From positions 248,001-312,000 of the forward strand of contig JAWKJB010000002.1 of assembly GCA_041393965.1 (NCBI GenBank): a DNA stretch of 64,000 bases, written 5' to 3'. The notes under the pieces were generated by a model. It was not told the origin of the DNA. It saw nothing but the letters and a program-made list of their open reading frames with translations, and did no database searches. Shown here piece by piece: positions 24,066-33,518 of the stretch (position 1 is its first letter; each line of letters starts with the position of its first letter). This DNA comes from Acidimicrobiia bacterium (GTDB lineage Bacteria; Actinomycetota; Acidimicrobiia; Spongiisociales; UBA5794). The translations under genes and the position numbers were made by a program.

Positions 24066-24587
24066 ATGAAGCATCCAACGGCAGGGCTTTTGGTCGTTGG
24101 CCTGCTCGCCGTGGTGGCGACGGCATGCTCGTCAGGTCCCGGTGCCCCGGCCATCACGGAGACGACCCGGGTGTGCACGGAGAAGTTCTGCGTCGATGTG
24201 CCAAACGGATGGATCGTCGAAGTCGGAGACGACTACCTCTCCGGACATCACGATGTCGCGCCCGACCGGACCTACCTCACCGCGGGAGTCGTCAACCTCG
24301 AAGCGATCGTCACCAACGCGGGCGGTTCGTGGCCCGCGACCACCGAGGAGGTGTCCCGAGCCTTCTGGACACTGCTTGAGGATGCTGGTGTCGGCACTTT
24401 TTCCCGGTCGCAGCGGATGCTCGGAGGTGCACAACGGTCGTGGGGCCGCCACGAGGATGGTGACATGTGGCATCTCGTCGTCCCGACGGGTGGAAGCACG
24501 GGCATCGGTGTGGAGATGCGTGCCCCGAACGACTCGTGGGAGGTGCACGCCGATGCTGTCTTCGCATCAGTCGAGGCCATCGGGTAG
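24066..24587 (+). CDS. Small lipoprotein, unknown function
   Basis: A protein of 173 residues with a lipoprotein signal (VVATAC, Cys at residue 21). The mature part has a Cys pair at VCTEKFCVDVPNGWIVEV, a pattern seen in some PsbP/Mog1-like lipoproteins, and ends in a compact domain (DSWEVHADAVFASVEAIG). I cannot assign a function. It is divergent from rpiB (about 75 bp between starts) and is followed by murA after 47 bp. Confidence 0.7.
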   Translation: MKHPTAGLLVVGLLAVVATACSSGPGAPAITETTRVCTEKFCVDVPNGWIVEVGDDYLSGHHDVAPDRTYLTAGVVNLEAIVTNAGGSWPATTEEVSRAFWTLLEDAGVGTFSRSQRMLGGAQRSWGRHEDGDMWHLVVPTGGSTGIGVEMRAPNDSWEVHADAVFASVEAIG

Positions 24588-24634
24588 GCGCGGGTGACGC
24601 GGCGTATGGCGCATCGGCGCGTAACCTCGTTCTG

Positions 24635-25888
24635 ATGTCCGATTCGATCATGGTTCGCGGTGGCAGGCCGCTCGAGGGTTCCATCGAGGTCCTTGGTGCG
24701 AAGAACGCCGTGTTGAAACACCTCGTGGCGTCGCTTCTCGCACCCGGAACCCACACGATCCTGAATGTGCCGCGTATCGTCGATGTCGAGATCATGGGTC
24801 GCGTCCTCGAACATGTCGGGGCACGAACCGTGCGGGACGGTACGACGGTTTCGATTTCGGTCCCTGATGATCCGATTCCGGAAGCACCGCTGGATCTCGT
24901 GCGACAGATGCGAGCATCCATTCTCGTGCTCGGTGCGTTGCTCGCGCGCTCCGGCGAAGCACGCGTCGCTCTCCCCGGCGGCGACGATTTCGGTTCGCGG
25001 CCTATCGACTTCCATGTGACCGGTCTCGAGGCGATGGGTGCGCACTTCGACCTTCGTCACGGCGTCCTGTACGCCTCGGCGCCCGACGGTCTCCACGGTG
25101 CGGATGTATTCCTGGAGTTCCCGTCGGTCGGGGCGACCGAGAATCTTCTCCTTGCCGCAGTGCTCGCGTCAGGAACCACGACCATCCGAAACGCGGCGCG
25201 TGAGCCGGAACTGGCCGATCTTGCGGAGTTCCTTCTCAAGATGGGCGCCAAGATCGACGGAGCGGGGACCTCGACTATCGAGGTGCACGGCGTCACCGAG
25301 CTCAGTCCGGCGATCCACCGTGCCGTTCCGGACCGACTCGAGGCAGGAACCTACCTCGTCGCGGGGGCGATGACCGGTGGCACCGTGACCGTCACCGGGT
25401 GTGTCCCCGAGCATCTCAGGATGGAATTGTCCAAGTTGACGGCGACCGGCGCCTCAGTGGAAGCCGACGAATCATCGATCACCGTCACCGGTCCCGACCG
25501 GCCGCACGCCATCGATCTCGCAACTCTTCCGTACCCAGGGTTCCACACCGACATGCATCCCCAGATGGTGGCGTATCTGTCGATCGCTGATGGGACATCG
25601 ATCGTGACCGAGAACATCTACGCCGGGCGTTTCCGCTACCTGGGGGAAATCAACCGGATGGGGGGCGATGTCCACGCCGACGGTCAGCATGTCGTGATCC
25701 GCGGCGTCGATTCCCTCTCGGGGTGTGAAGTCGACGGGTGTGACATCCGCGCCGCGGCCGCCATGACGATCGCAGCACTTCGCGCGAGTGGTCGAACCGT
25801 CGTGACCAACGCGGCGCACATCGATCGCGGGTACGACCGCTTCGTTCCGAACCTTGCGTCCCTCGGCGCAGACATCGCCCGAATCTGA
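24635..25888 (+). CDS. murA: UDP-N-acetylglucosamine 1-carboxyvinyltransferase
   Basis: First committed step of peptidoglycan synthesis: transfers enolpyruvate from PEP to UDP-GlcNAc. The 417-residue protein has VLGAKNAVLKHLVASLLAPG at the N-terminus, PSVGATENLLLAAVLASGTT, and the C-terminal segment AAAMTIAALRASGRTVVTNA followed by HIDRGYDR. The catalytic loop reads LPGGDDFGSRPIDFH, with Asp where E. coli MurA has Cys115. The same Cys-to-Asp change occurs in mycobacterial and chlamydial MurA and makes them insensitive to fosfomycin. ATG 24635 gives the conventional N-terminus. Confidence 0.95.
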   Translation: MSDSIMVRGGRPLEGSIEVLGAKNAVLKHLVASLLAPGTHTILNVPRIVDVEIMGRVLEHVGARTVRDGTTVSISVPDDPIPEAPLDLVRQMRASILVLGALLARSGEARVALPGGDDFGSRPIDFHVTGLEAMGAHFDLRHGVLYASAPDGLHGADVFLEFPSVGATENLLLAAVLASGTTTIRNAAREPELADLAEFLLKMGAKIDGAGTSTIEVHGVTELSPAIHRAVPDRLEAGTYLVAGAMTGGTVTVTGCVPEHLRMELSKLTATGASVEADESSITVTGPDRPHAIDLATLPYPGFHTDMHPQMVAYLSIADGTSIVTENIYAGRFRYLGEINRMGGDVHADGQHVVIRGVDSLSGCEVDGCDIRAAAAMTIAALRASGRTVVTNAAHIDRGYDRFVPNLASLGADIARI

Positions 25889-25976
25889 CCGAGCTGTCGA
25901 CCATCCGGAAGCTTTTCGACTATGCCGATGTTGTTAACTGTGGCCGGGTTGCGATACCATGCCGGCGAGGAGTCCC

Positions 25977-26279
25977 ATGACGACAAACACCGAGGGAACG
26001 ATCATCCACATCGGAGGCGTGACAGAGCCCCGCGCGCTCGAAGGCGAATCCGACATTGATCGTTCGCTCCTCAACGAGACCCTCGATTATCTCCGGCCCG
26101 CACTCCAGGCCGACGGTGGCGATGTGGTTCTCACCGGCGTCAACGGCGGAACAGTGAACCTCGAACTCGTCGGGGCGTGTGGCGGATGCCCGATCTCGGA
26201 GACCACCGTCACGGCCGGAATCGAGCGGATCCTCAAGGATCGGGTTCCCGGTGTCCTCGAGGTCGTCGCCACCGGTTGA
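25977..26279 (+). CDS. NifU-like iron-sulfur cluster scaffold domain protein
   Basis: A 100-residue protein with a NifU C-terminal (Nfu) domain. It has LDYLRPALQADGGDVVLTGV and the cluster-binding CxxC in LVGACGGCPISETTVTAGIE. The family carries or transfers Fe-S clusters in the cytosol. The first 25 residues are a variable leader. ATG 25977 has AGGAG at 25968-25972, so it is preferred over ATG 25959. Some family members are annotated as metal-sulfur cluster assembly factors. Confidence 0.88.
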   Translation: MTTNTEGTIIHIGGVTEPRALEGESDIDRSLLNETLDYLRPALQADGGDVVLTGVNGGTVNLELVGACGGCPISETTVTAGIERILKDRVPGVLEVVATG

Positions 26280-26297
26280 GCCACAGCGCGCGTCTCG

Positions 26298-27236
26298 GTG
26301 CCTAAGGTCGAAGGCGTGAAGACCGACGAACTGATCAGTGAGGCGCTCGCCGGAAACCCGAGGGCCCTCGCCCGGATCGTCACCCATGTCGCCGACGGGG
26401 ATGCGACCGGCCAGCGCCTCGCAGCTGAGCTGTACCGGTCCGGTGGCTCGGCGAGCGTCATGGGTGTCACCGGGGCACCGGGTGCCGGGAAGTCGACGCT
26501 GGTTTCGGGACTCGTCTCGGTGATGCGCTCCCAACGGGATCGCATCGCCGTCGTGGCTGTCGATCCTTCGAGCCCGTTCACCGGCGGCGCAATTCTCGGT
26601 GACCGAATCCGCATGGGGCAACACGCTGACGATCCGAATGTCTTCATCCGATCTGTCGCCAATCGGGGCCATCTTGGTGGCATCGCAGCATCGACCCCTG
26701 CCGTGACCGCGGCACTCGATGGGCTTGGCTTTCCTGAGATCGTGATCGAGACGGTCGGGGTCGGTCAGGCCGAGGTCGAGATCGCCATGGCGTGCGACAC
26801 GACCGTCGTTGTCGTCAACCCCGGTTGGGGCGACGGTATCCAAGCGGCGAAGGCGGGATTCCTCGAGGTCGCAGATGTGTTCGTCGTCAACAAGGCCGAT
26901 CGGCCGGGTGTGGATGCCACCGTCAGGGATCTCACCTCGATGCTCGAGCTCGGACCGACGATGTCGTGGGTCCCCCCGATTGTGTGTACCGTCGCAACCG
27001 AATCCGTGGGAGTCGACGAACTGTGGGAAGCCGTGACCGCCCACCGTTCCCACCTCGCCGCTTCCGGAGACGATCGGCATCGAAGACACCGTGCCGCGCG
27101 ACACGCTCTCGTCGGCGTCATCCGCGATCGCATCGAACACTCGGTCGGCGCCGTCTCCGATGATGTCGTCGATCAACTGGTCAGCCGCAGCACCGATCCG
27201 TGGTCGGTGGCTGATGCGCTCCTCCCCGAGAGGTAG
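26298..27236 (+). CDS. meaB: Methylmalonyl-CoA mutase-associated GTPase
   Basis: A G3E-family GTPase (312 aa) that chaperones cobalamin loading and protects methylmalonyl-CoA mutase. The P-loop is GVTGAPGAGKSTLVSGLVSV; other family signatures are VAVDPSSPFTGGAILGDRIR, RSVANRGHLGGIA and IVIETVGVGQAEVEIAMACD, with the base motif in VFVVNKADRPGVD. The mutase is not in the window, but a VOC protein at 53379 could be the matching epimerase. The GTG start at 26298 is uncertain; GTG 26316 is possible. Confidence 0.92.
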   Translation: MPKVEGVKTDELISEALAGNPRALARIVTHVADGDATGQRLAAELYRSGGSASVMGVTGAPGAGKSTLVSGLVSVMRSQRDRIAVVAVDPSSPFTGGAILGDRIRMGQHADDPNVFIRSVANRGHLGGIAASTPAVTAALDGLGFPEIVIETVGVGQAEVEIAMACDTTVVVVNPGWGDGIQAAKAGFLEVADVFVVNKADRPGVDATVRDLTSMLELGPTMSWVPPIVCTVATESVGVDELWEAVTAHRSHLAASGDDRHRRHRAARHALVGVIRDRIEHSVGAVSDDVVDQLVSRSTDPWSVADALLPER

Positions 27237-27272
27237 CCTCAACTGCAACAGGACAGCCATCCAAGGAGCCCC

Positions 27273-28040
27273 ATGGAACTCGTCAACTACACGGTCGACA
27301 ACGCTGTTGCGACGATCACGCTCAACCGTCCGCCGGTGAACGCGCTCAATAGTGACCTCATCGGGGATCTCGCCGAGGCGTTCTCCATGGCCGCCGATCC
27401 ATCAGTGCGGGCGGTCGTCGTGACCGGAACGCCGCATTTCGCGGCCGGAGCCGACATCACGCGTTTCCAGGCGGCGTTCGACGCAGGAGCCGACGATCGC
27501 CAGGCGTCGGGACTCACCGAAGTCATCGACGCCCTCGAACGCCTTGAGAAGCCGACAATCGCCGCAGTGGTCGGCTACGCCCTCGGTGGCGGCCTTGAAC
27601 TGTCGATGGGCGCCGACTTCCGATACCTCGCCGAGGGCGCCAAGGTCGGCCAGCCCGAGATTCGCCTCGGTCTCATCCCCGGCGCCGGAGGGACCCAGCG
27701 ACTCGCGAGAATCGTGGGACCGCAGCGCTGCAAGGAGATGTGCATGACCGGTAGGCAGGTCGGGGCCGATGAGGCGCTCTCGATCGGGCTCGCGGACAAG
27801 GTCGCACCCGATGATGAGGTGCTGTCCCTCGCGCTCGCCGATGCCGCCCGATACGCGAAGGGGCCGACCAAGGCCTACGCGGCTGTCAAGGCAGCCGTCA
27901 GGATCGGCTACGACATGCCGCTCGCGGGGGGTATCGGCATCGAAGCCGAGCAGTTCGGGGTCGCTTTCCGCACCGACGACGCGAGAATCGGTGTGGGAGC
28001 ATTCATCGCGAAGGAGAAGCCCGAGTTCACCGGTCGATGA
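27273..28040 (+). CDS. Enoyl-CoA hydratase/isomerase family protein
   Basis: A crotonase-fold enzyme of 255 residues that probably hydrates 2-enoyl-CoA in fatty-acid or branched-chain degradation. The oxyanion hole is built by FAAGADITRFQAAF and by VVGYALGGGLELSMGADFRY; the second catalytic Glu is in VGQPEIRLGLIPGAGGTQRL. Both acid residues are in the usual positions (Glu in GGLELS and GQPEI), which favours hydratase activity. It has an AGGAG site before ATG 27273. It follows meaB by 36 bp, suggesting an acyl-CoA catabolic context. Confidence 0.9.
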   Translation: MELVNYTVDNAVATITLNRPPVNALNSDLIGDLAEAFSMAADPSVRAVVVTGTPHFAAGADITRFQAAFDAGADDRQASGLTEVIDALERLEKPTIAAVVGYALGGGLELSMGADFRYLAEGAKVGQPEIRLGLIPGAGGTQRLARIVGPQRCKEMCMTGRQVGADEALSIGLADKVAPDDEVLSLALADAARYAKGPTKAYAAVKAAVRIGYDMPLAGGIGIEAEQFGVAFRTDDARIGVGAFIAKEKPEFTGR

Positions 28041-28099
28041 CCGGACCGACATGACGCAGGCGATCGTCCGCATCCGGAGGCGGCGCCTACCCTTGGCGT

Positions 28100-29239
28100 A
28101 TGGCAATCCGGATACCCCGATGGGCTGGTCGCGCCGTCGTCGTGGCGATCGGCGTCGGCGCACTGATGGTGGGTGTGTTCGCGTGGATGCATGCGAACGC
28201 GATCCGCGCCGAGTTGATGGTTCCGAGATCCATCGAGACCGAACTCGACCTTGTCGTGGCATCCAACGATGCCGGTCGAGTCGTGCTCAATCGCACGGAT
28301 CAGTCGACGAGGGAGGGCGTGTGGGGCCTCGAAGGCGCCGATGCCTATGCCCAGCTCTCCGGCATCACCCGGGTCACCGACGAGACCGTTGAGTGGGGCA
28401 TCCGCCCGATCGTGTCGGACTTCGAGGCAGGTGACGAAGCGAGAATCGACGCAGACGCCTTCACGGGTGATCCCGAGACCGCGCACGGGATCCCGTGGGA
28501 ACCGCTGCACATTCCGTCCGACATCGGTCCCCACGATGCGTGGTTCATCGATGGGCGGAGGGCGACCTGGGTCATCTTCGTGCACGGCAGGGGTAACAAC
28601 CGACTCCCCGAGTCACTTCGCATCATGCCGTCTCTCGTCGAACAGGGCTTCCCGGTGCTGTCGGTCGCCTACCGCAACGATGTCAACGCGAGTTCGAGCG
28701 CATCCGGCCTCCGGTACTGGGGCATCGAAGAATGGCGCGATGTCGACGCAGCCGTGGAACTCGGCGTACGCAAGGGAGCGAAGGACTTCGTGATTGTCGG
28801 TTCGGGGTTCGGTGCGAGCATCGTGTCGATGTACCTTCACGAATCCCACAGTGTTGACCTGATCCGAGGAGTCATCTTCGATTCCCCTGTTCTCGACATC
28901 GAGTCGGTCGCGATCGACTACGCCCAGGATCGCGGAACCCCGTCGCCGATCGCATGGCTCGGACGGAGGCTCGCCTCGCTACGATTCGGGCTCGACTGGG
29001 GAGCCCTCGACCAGCTGCAGCGCGCCAAGGAGTTCGATGTGCCGATACTCATGCTGTACGGGGCAAAGGATCCGATCACCGATCTCTCCCAATATGAGCA
29101 GTTCGAAGCGGCGATCCCGGACCTCGTGCGCTCCGAGCGCTTCGCGCAGGGCGGGCACACCGACCTGTGGAACATCGACGCGGGCCGCTACGAAACGACG
29201 GTCGGGGCGTTCCTTCTCGAGACAGCGGGGCCGGAGTGA
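28100..29239 (+). CDS. Membrane-anchored alpha/beta-hydrolase-fold protein with altered nucleophile elbow
   Basis: A 379-residue protein with one N-terminal membrane helix (about residues 12-32), so the domain probably faces outside. The alpha/beta-hydrolase fold is seen from WVIFVHGRGNNRLPESLR. The elbow reads FVIVGSGFGASIVSM, where GxSxG would be expected: the nucleophile position aligns with Gly, although a Ser lies one residue earlier. The acid (LMLYGAKDPITDLSQY) and His (FAQGGHTDLWNIDA) regions are kept. It may be inactive or use a shifted Ser. Its stop overlaps the cysteine desulfurase start by 4 nt. Confidence 0.8.
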   Translation: MAIRIPRWAGRAVVVAIGVGALMVGVFAWMHANAIRAELMVPRSIETELDLVVASNDAGRVVLNRTDQSTREGVWGLEGADAYAQLSGITRVTDETVEWGIRPIVSDFEAGDEARIDADAFTGDPETAHGIPWEPLHIPSDIGPHDAWFIDGRRATWVIFVHGRGNNRLPESLRIMPSLVEQGFPVLSVAYRNDVNASSSASGLRYWGIEEWRDVDAAVELGVRKGAKDFVIVGSGFGASIVSMYLHESHSVDLIRGVIFDSPVLDIESVAIDYAQDRGTPSPIAWLGRRLASLRFGLDWGALDQLQRAKEFDVPILMLYGAKDPITDLSQYEQFEAAIPDLVRSERFAQGGHTDLWNIDAGRYETTVGAFLLETAGPE

Positions 29240-30375
29240 GCGACCTGTACCTCGACCACGCAGCCACGACCCCCATGCGTGCCGAAGCACGCGACGCGAT
29301 GCTCGAAGCGACCATCGTTGCCAACGCCAACGCGTCCGGGCTTCACGGCGCGGCAAGGGCCGCAAAGAACGCTCTCGAGGCGGCGCGAGAGGAAGCAGCG
29401 AGTCTCCTGGGCGCCTCCCGCCCCCTCGATGTGGTGTTCACCTCAGGTGGTACCGAGGCCGACAACCTCGCGATCGGCGGGGTTGCGCTGTCGTCGGACC
29501 GCCGCTCCATCGTCTGTTCGGCCATCGAACACGATGCCGTTCTGCGCACGGCCATGTCGCTCGCTCCGCTCGGGTACAGAACCGCGCGAGTCGGGGTCGA
29601 CGCCGCTGGCTTGATCGATCCCAACGAGCTCGGGGCCATCGTCGACCATGACACGGCGATCGTGTCGGTGATGGCCGCAAACAACGAGATCGGAACGATG
29701 GAGCCGATCGCATCCATCGTCGACGCGGTCAAGGGCCGTGATCCCACCATCCCGGTCCACACCGACGCCGTGCAGGCTTTCGTGTCGGAACCGATCACGG
29801 TCGCGGGAACCGGAGTCGATCTGCTTTCGCTGTCCGGGCACAAGTTCGGTGGGCCCAAAGGAGTCGGACTCCTTGTTGTTGCGCCGGGAGTGGCCATCTC
29901 GCCGGTGATCCATGGCGGTGGCCAGGAAGCGGGACGCCGATCAGGGACATCCAATGTGCCGGGCATCGTCGGGATGGTCGCGGCGATGCGAGAGGTTGCT
30001 GCGACCCGAGGTGCATTCGAACAGCATGTTCGCTCCGAACGCGACGAATTCGAAGCGCAGCTCCGAACGGGATGGCCCGCGGTCATCGTCAATGCTGCCG
30101 ATGCTCCCCGGATGCCACAGCACTCCCATGTGCGATTCCCCGGCGTTCTCGCCGAAACCCTTCTGATCCGCCTTGATCGGGCAGGCATCTTCGCGGCAGC
30201 AGGATCGGCGTGCCAGTCCGGGGCAGTGGAGCCGAGCCATGTGCTCGTCGCCATGGGCATGGACGGCCAAGCTGCCGGCGAATGCGTTCGGTTCACCTTC
30301 GGGTGGGACACCCCGGTCGGGGCAGGCCGCGAGGCGGCATCGCGGGTGCACCGTGTCCTTCAGGAGATGACATGA
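29236..30375 (+). CDS. Cysteine desulfurase (NifS/IscS-like)
   Basis: A PLP enzyme (379 aa) that takes sulfur from cysteine as a persulfide. N-terminal DLYLDHAATTPMRAEARDAM, the PLP Lys in LLSLSGHKFGGPKGVGLLVV, and the persulfide-forming Cys in AAAGSACQSGAVEPSHVL are all present. The GTG start at 29236 overlaps the preceding stop (GTGA). mnmA follows with a 4-nt overlap, so a dedicated role in feeding sulfur to tRNA 2-thiouridine is likely, as in other bacteria with this gene pair. Confidence 0.93.
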   Translation: MSDLYLDHAATTPMRAEARDAMLEATIVANANASGLHGAARAAKNALEAAREEAASLLGASRPLDVVFTSGGTEADNLAIGGVALSSDRRSIVCSAIEHDAVLRTAMSLAPLGYRTARVGVDAAGLIDPNELGAIVDHDTAIVSVMAANNEIGTMEPIASIVDAVKGRDPTIPVHTDAVQAFVSEPITVAGTGVDLLSLSGHKFGGPKGVGLLVVAPGVAISPVIHGGGQEAGRRSGTSNVPGIVGMVAAMREVAATRGAFEQHVRSERDEFEAQLRTGWPAVIVNAADAPRMPQHSHVRFPGVLAETLLIRLDRAGIFAAAGSACQSGAVEPSHVLVAMGMDGQAAGECVRFTFGWDTPVGAGREAASRVHRVLQEMT

Positions 30376-31454
30376 AGGCACTCGTTGCGATGTCGGGAGG
30401 CGTCGACAGCTCCGTTGCGGCGGCCCGCATGGTCGAAGACGGCTACGAGGTGATCGGCGTCACGCTCAAACAGTGGCAGGCCCCTGACGGCTCGATGCCG
30501 GTTGCGGGGTGCTGCACCCTGTCGGACGCCGAGGACGCCCGTCGTGTCGCCGCGCAGCTCGGGATTCCGTACTATGTGCTCGACTATGTCGACGAGTTCA
30601 CGAGCCTGGTCGTCGAACCGTTCGCACAGGGCTACCTCGACGGCCTGACGCCGAACCCGTGCATCGAATGCAACCGCAAGGTCCGCTTCGATGCTCTCCT
30701 CGACCGCACCGCCGCGCTTGGATGCGATGTCCTCGTCACCGGTCATCACGCGAGGGTGGTCGAAGACAACAGCCGATACCGGCTTCGCATGGGAACGGAT
30801 ACCGCGAAGGATCAGTCGTATGTCCTTCACATGCTCGACCAGCATGCCCTGTCGAGGGTGCGGTTGCCGATCGGTGACATGACCAAGGCACAGGTCCGCG
30901 CGTATGCATCACGAATGGGTTTACGAACGGCAAACAAGCCGGACTCGCAGGACATCTGCTTCGTGCCATCGGGCGACTACCGCGACTTCCTGCGTGCGAC
31001 CCATCCCGAGATCGCCGCACCGGGGGAGATCGTCGACATCGACGGCCGGGTCGTCGCAGAACACGATGGAATCGCTGGTTTCACGATCGGCCAGCGCAAA
31101 GGACTGGGCGTTGCCGTCGGGGAGCCGCGCTATGTCGTCGACATCGAGCCGAGGGACCGAAGGATCACGATCGGGACCTACGAGGACCTCCTCGTGACCG
31201 ACTGTGTCGTGGGCGAGCTGCGGTTCGTGGACACGGTACCCGAGTCTGGCGATGCGGTGTCGGTGAAGACTCGGTACCGGGGCGCTCCCGTCGCCGCAAC
31301 AATCACGGCGGTCGGGGATTCGTGGCGTTTCGCGTTCGATGAGCCCCAGGAGCGACCCGCGCCCGGTCAGGCACTCGTGATGTACGACGGCGAGTATGTG
31401 CTCGGGGGTGGAACCATCGTCGCGGCCGGCCGATCTGTCGCAGAGCGCCGGTAG
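30372..31454 (+). CDS. mnmA: tRNA-uridine 2-sulfurtransferase
   Basis: Forms 2-thiouridine at wobble position 34 of tRNA-Lys, -Glu and -Gln. The 360-residue protein has the PP-loop AMSGGVDSSVAAARMVEDGY, the first active Cys in LTPNPCIECNRKVRFDALLD, the second Cys in KPDSQDICFVPSGDYRDFL and the C-terminal beta-barrel (FTIGQRKGLGVAVGEPRYVV). Its substrates tRNA-Gln and tRNA-Glu are encoded at 48.3 kb. It overlaps the cysteine desulfurase gene by 4 nt. Confidence 0.96.
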   Translation: MKALVAMSGGVDSSVAAARMVEDGYEVIGVTLKQWQAPDGSMPVAGCCTLSDAEDARRVAAQLGIPYYVLDYVDEFTSLVVEPFAQGYLDGLTPNPCIECNRKVRFDALLDRTAALGCDVLVTGHHARVVEDNSRYRLRMGTDTAKDQSYVLHMLDQHALSRVRLPIGDMTKAQVRAYASRMGLRTANKPDSQDICFVPSGDYRDFLRATHPEIAAPGEIVDIDGRVVAEHDGIAGFTIGQRKGLGVAVGEPRYVVDIEPRDRRITIGTYEDLLVTDCVVGELRFVDTVPESGDAVSVKTRYRGAPVAATITAVGDSWRFAFDEPQERPAPGQALVMYDGEYVLGGGTIVAAGRSVAERR

Positions 31455-31480
31455 CGTGCGCATCGATGCAGGGAGGGAAT

Positions 31481-33502
31481 GTGGAACTCGCTGACCGGTA
31501 CGCGGAGATGCTGGAGCAGCTCCGCGAGCACAACTACCGCTACCACACGCTGAACGAGGCGGTGATCGACGACGCAGCGTACGACCGCCTCTACCGCGAA
31601 CTGGTCGCATTCGAGGAGGAACACCCAGACCTCGTCGACCCCAACAGCCTCACCCGTCGGATCGGGGCACCACCAGCGTCAGCGTTCGCGCCCGTGGTCC
31701 ACCGGGAGCAGATGTTCAGTCTCGACAATGTGACGAGTGTCGAAGAGCTGGATGCGTGGAACGATCGGATCGTTGCGGCGCTCGGACGCGAGCCGGCCGG
31801 GTACTCCTGTGAGCTCAAGATCGATGGGGTCGCCGTGTCGCTCACCTACCTCGACGGGCACCTTGCACGAGGAGCGACGCGAGGTGACGGCTTTGTCGGT
31901 GAGGACATCACCGCCAATGTGCGCACGATCCATTCGATCCCTCTCGTCTTGCGACGCAACGCCCCAGCGGTTATGGAGGTACGAGGCGAGATCTACCTGC
32001 CGGTGCCGGAGTTCGAAGCGCTGAACCGCCGCCAGGCGGAAGTGGGCGAGGCGCCGTACATCAACCCACGCAACACGGCCGCAGGCTCGATACGACAAAG
32101 GGATCCATCCATCACAGCTTCGCGCAACCTCGCCGTCTGGATCTATCAGCTCGGCCACATCGAAGGGGGGCCCCAACTGACTTCCCACACCGAGCAGATG
32201 GCGTGGCTGTCCGACCTCGGGCTCCGTGTCAACCCGGCAAACCGGACGGTTGACGGAATCGAAGCCGTCAAGGAGTACATCGTCGCTGCGACCGAACACC
32301 GCCACGACCGCGACTACGAGACCGACGGCATCGTCATCAAGGCCGACCAGCTCGCGGACCAGCGCGAGGTGGGTTTCACGGCCCGATCCCCACGGTGGGC
32401 CGTGGCGTACAAGCTCCCACCGGAAGAGAAAAACACCGTGTTACGGTCGATCGAAGTCAATGTCGGGCGGACGGGCGCCGTCACCCCCTACGCCGTCATG
32501 GAGCCCGTCTTCGTCGGTGGTGTGACGGTCACGAATGCCACCTTGCACAACGAAGGCGAGATCCACCGCAAGGATGTTCGACCCGGCGACACGGTCGTCG
32601 TTCGACGAGCCGGGGATGTGATACCCGAAGTCGTGGGTCCGGTCCTCGCTGCACGACCGAAGGGCCTCCGTCGGTGGCACATGCCGAAGGCGTGCCCGTT
32701 CTGCGGCAACCCGATCGTTCTCAAGGACGGGGAGGCGAAGGCCAAGTGCACCGGCGGATTCGCGTGCCCGAGCCGGTTGCGTGAGTATCTCTACCACTTC
32801 GGATCCCGAGGGGCCATGGACATCGAGGGACTCGGGTACAAGACGGTCGATGCCCTCGTCGAAGCAGGCCTCATCGCGGATCCTGCCGACATCTACACGC
32901 TGCGTGCCGAGGATCTCGTCGACCTGGATCGTTTCGCGGCCGTGTCGGCGAACAACCTGATCTCATCGATCGAAGCATCCAAGTCGAAGCCTCTCGAGCG
33001 TCTTGTGATCGGGCTCGGAATCGACCATGTGGGAACCACCGTTGCTCGGCTCGTTTCGCAGCGGTTCCGGTCCATGGATGCCATCGCTGCGGCATCCATG
33101 GACGAGATCGCGGACATCGAGGGAATCGGGCCAGAGATCGCGTCTTCGATCCACTCGTGGTTCCGCGACAAGGACAACCTGGCCCTGATCAGGCGGCTTG
33201 GGGAGGCAGGTGTCCGCCTCGAACTGCCGCCGTCTGCGGCTTCCACACTTCCCCAGACGCTCGATGGGCTCTCGTTCGTGATCACCGGCACATTGGAAGG
33301 GTTGACGCGCGAAGCGGCGAAGGCGGCGGTGATCGAACGGGGCGGCAAGGTCACCGGGTCGGTCTCGTCGAAGACCGCTGCGGTGATCGTCGGCGATCAG
33401 CCCGGTTCCAAGCTCCAGAAGGCGGAATCGCTCGGTGTGCCGGTGATTGATCTCGACGGGTTCCTGCGACTGCTCGACGAGGGCCCTTCGGCGATCGGCT
33501 GA
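31481..33502 (+). CDS. ligA: NAD-dependent DNA ligase
   Basis: Seals nicks in replication and repair using NAD. Domains in order: Ia (ELADRYAEMLEQLREHNYRY), adenylation domain with the AMP-accepting Lys in CELKIDGVAVSLTYLDG, OB fold, four-Cys zinc finger (CPFCGNPIVLKDGEAKAKC and FACP), helix-hairpin-helix repeats, and a C-terminal BRCT domain (GLSFVITGTLEGLTREAAKA). Length (about 673 aa) is normal. GTG 31481 is preferred because AGGGAGGGAAT lies directly upstream; ATG 31466 would add five residues. Confidence 0.96.
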   Translation: MELADRYAEMLEQLREHNYRYHTLNEAVIDDAAYDRLYRELVAFEEEHPDLVDPNSLTRRIGAPPASAFAPVVHREQMFSLDNVTSVEELDAWNDRIVAALGREPAGYSCELKIDGVAVSLTYLDGHLARGATRGDGFVGEDITANVRTIHSIPLVLRRNAPAVMEVRGEIYLPVPEFEALNRRQAEVGEAPYINPRNTAAGSIRQRDPSITASRNLAVWIYQLGHIEGGPQLTSHTEQMAWLSDLGLRVNPANRTVDGIEAVKEYIVAATEHRHDRDYETDGIVIKADQLADQREVGFTARSPRWAVAYKLPPEEKNTVLRSIEVNVGRTGAVTPYAVMEPVFVGGVTVTNATLHNEGEIHRKDVRPGDTVVVRRAGDVIPEVVGPVLAARPKGLRRWHMPKACPFCGNPIVLKDGEAKAKCTGGFACPSRLREYLYHFGSRGAMDIEGLGYKTVDALVEAGLIADPADIYTLRAEDLVDLDRFAAVSANNLISSIEASKSKPLERLVIGLGIDHVGTTVARLVSQRFRSMDAIAAASMDEIADIEGIGPEIASSIHSWFRDKDNLALIRRLGEAGVRLELPPSAASTLPQTLDGLSFVITGTLEGLTREAAKAAVIERGGKVTGSVSSKTAAVIVGDQPGSKLQKAESLGVPVIDLDGFLRLLDEGPSAIG

Positions 33503-33518
33503 CCGCGTCGAGGGCTCC

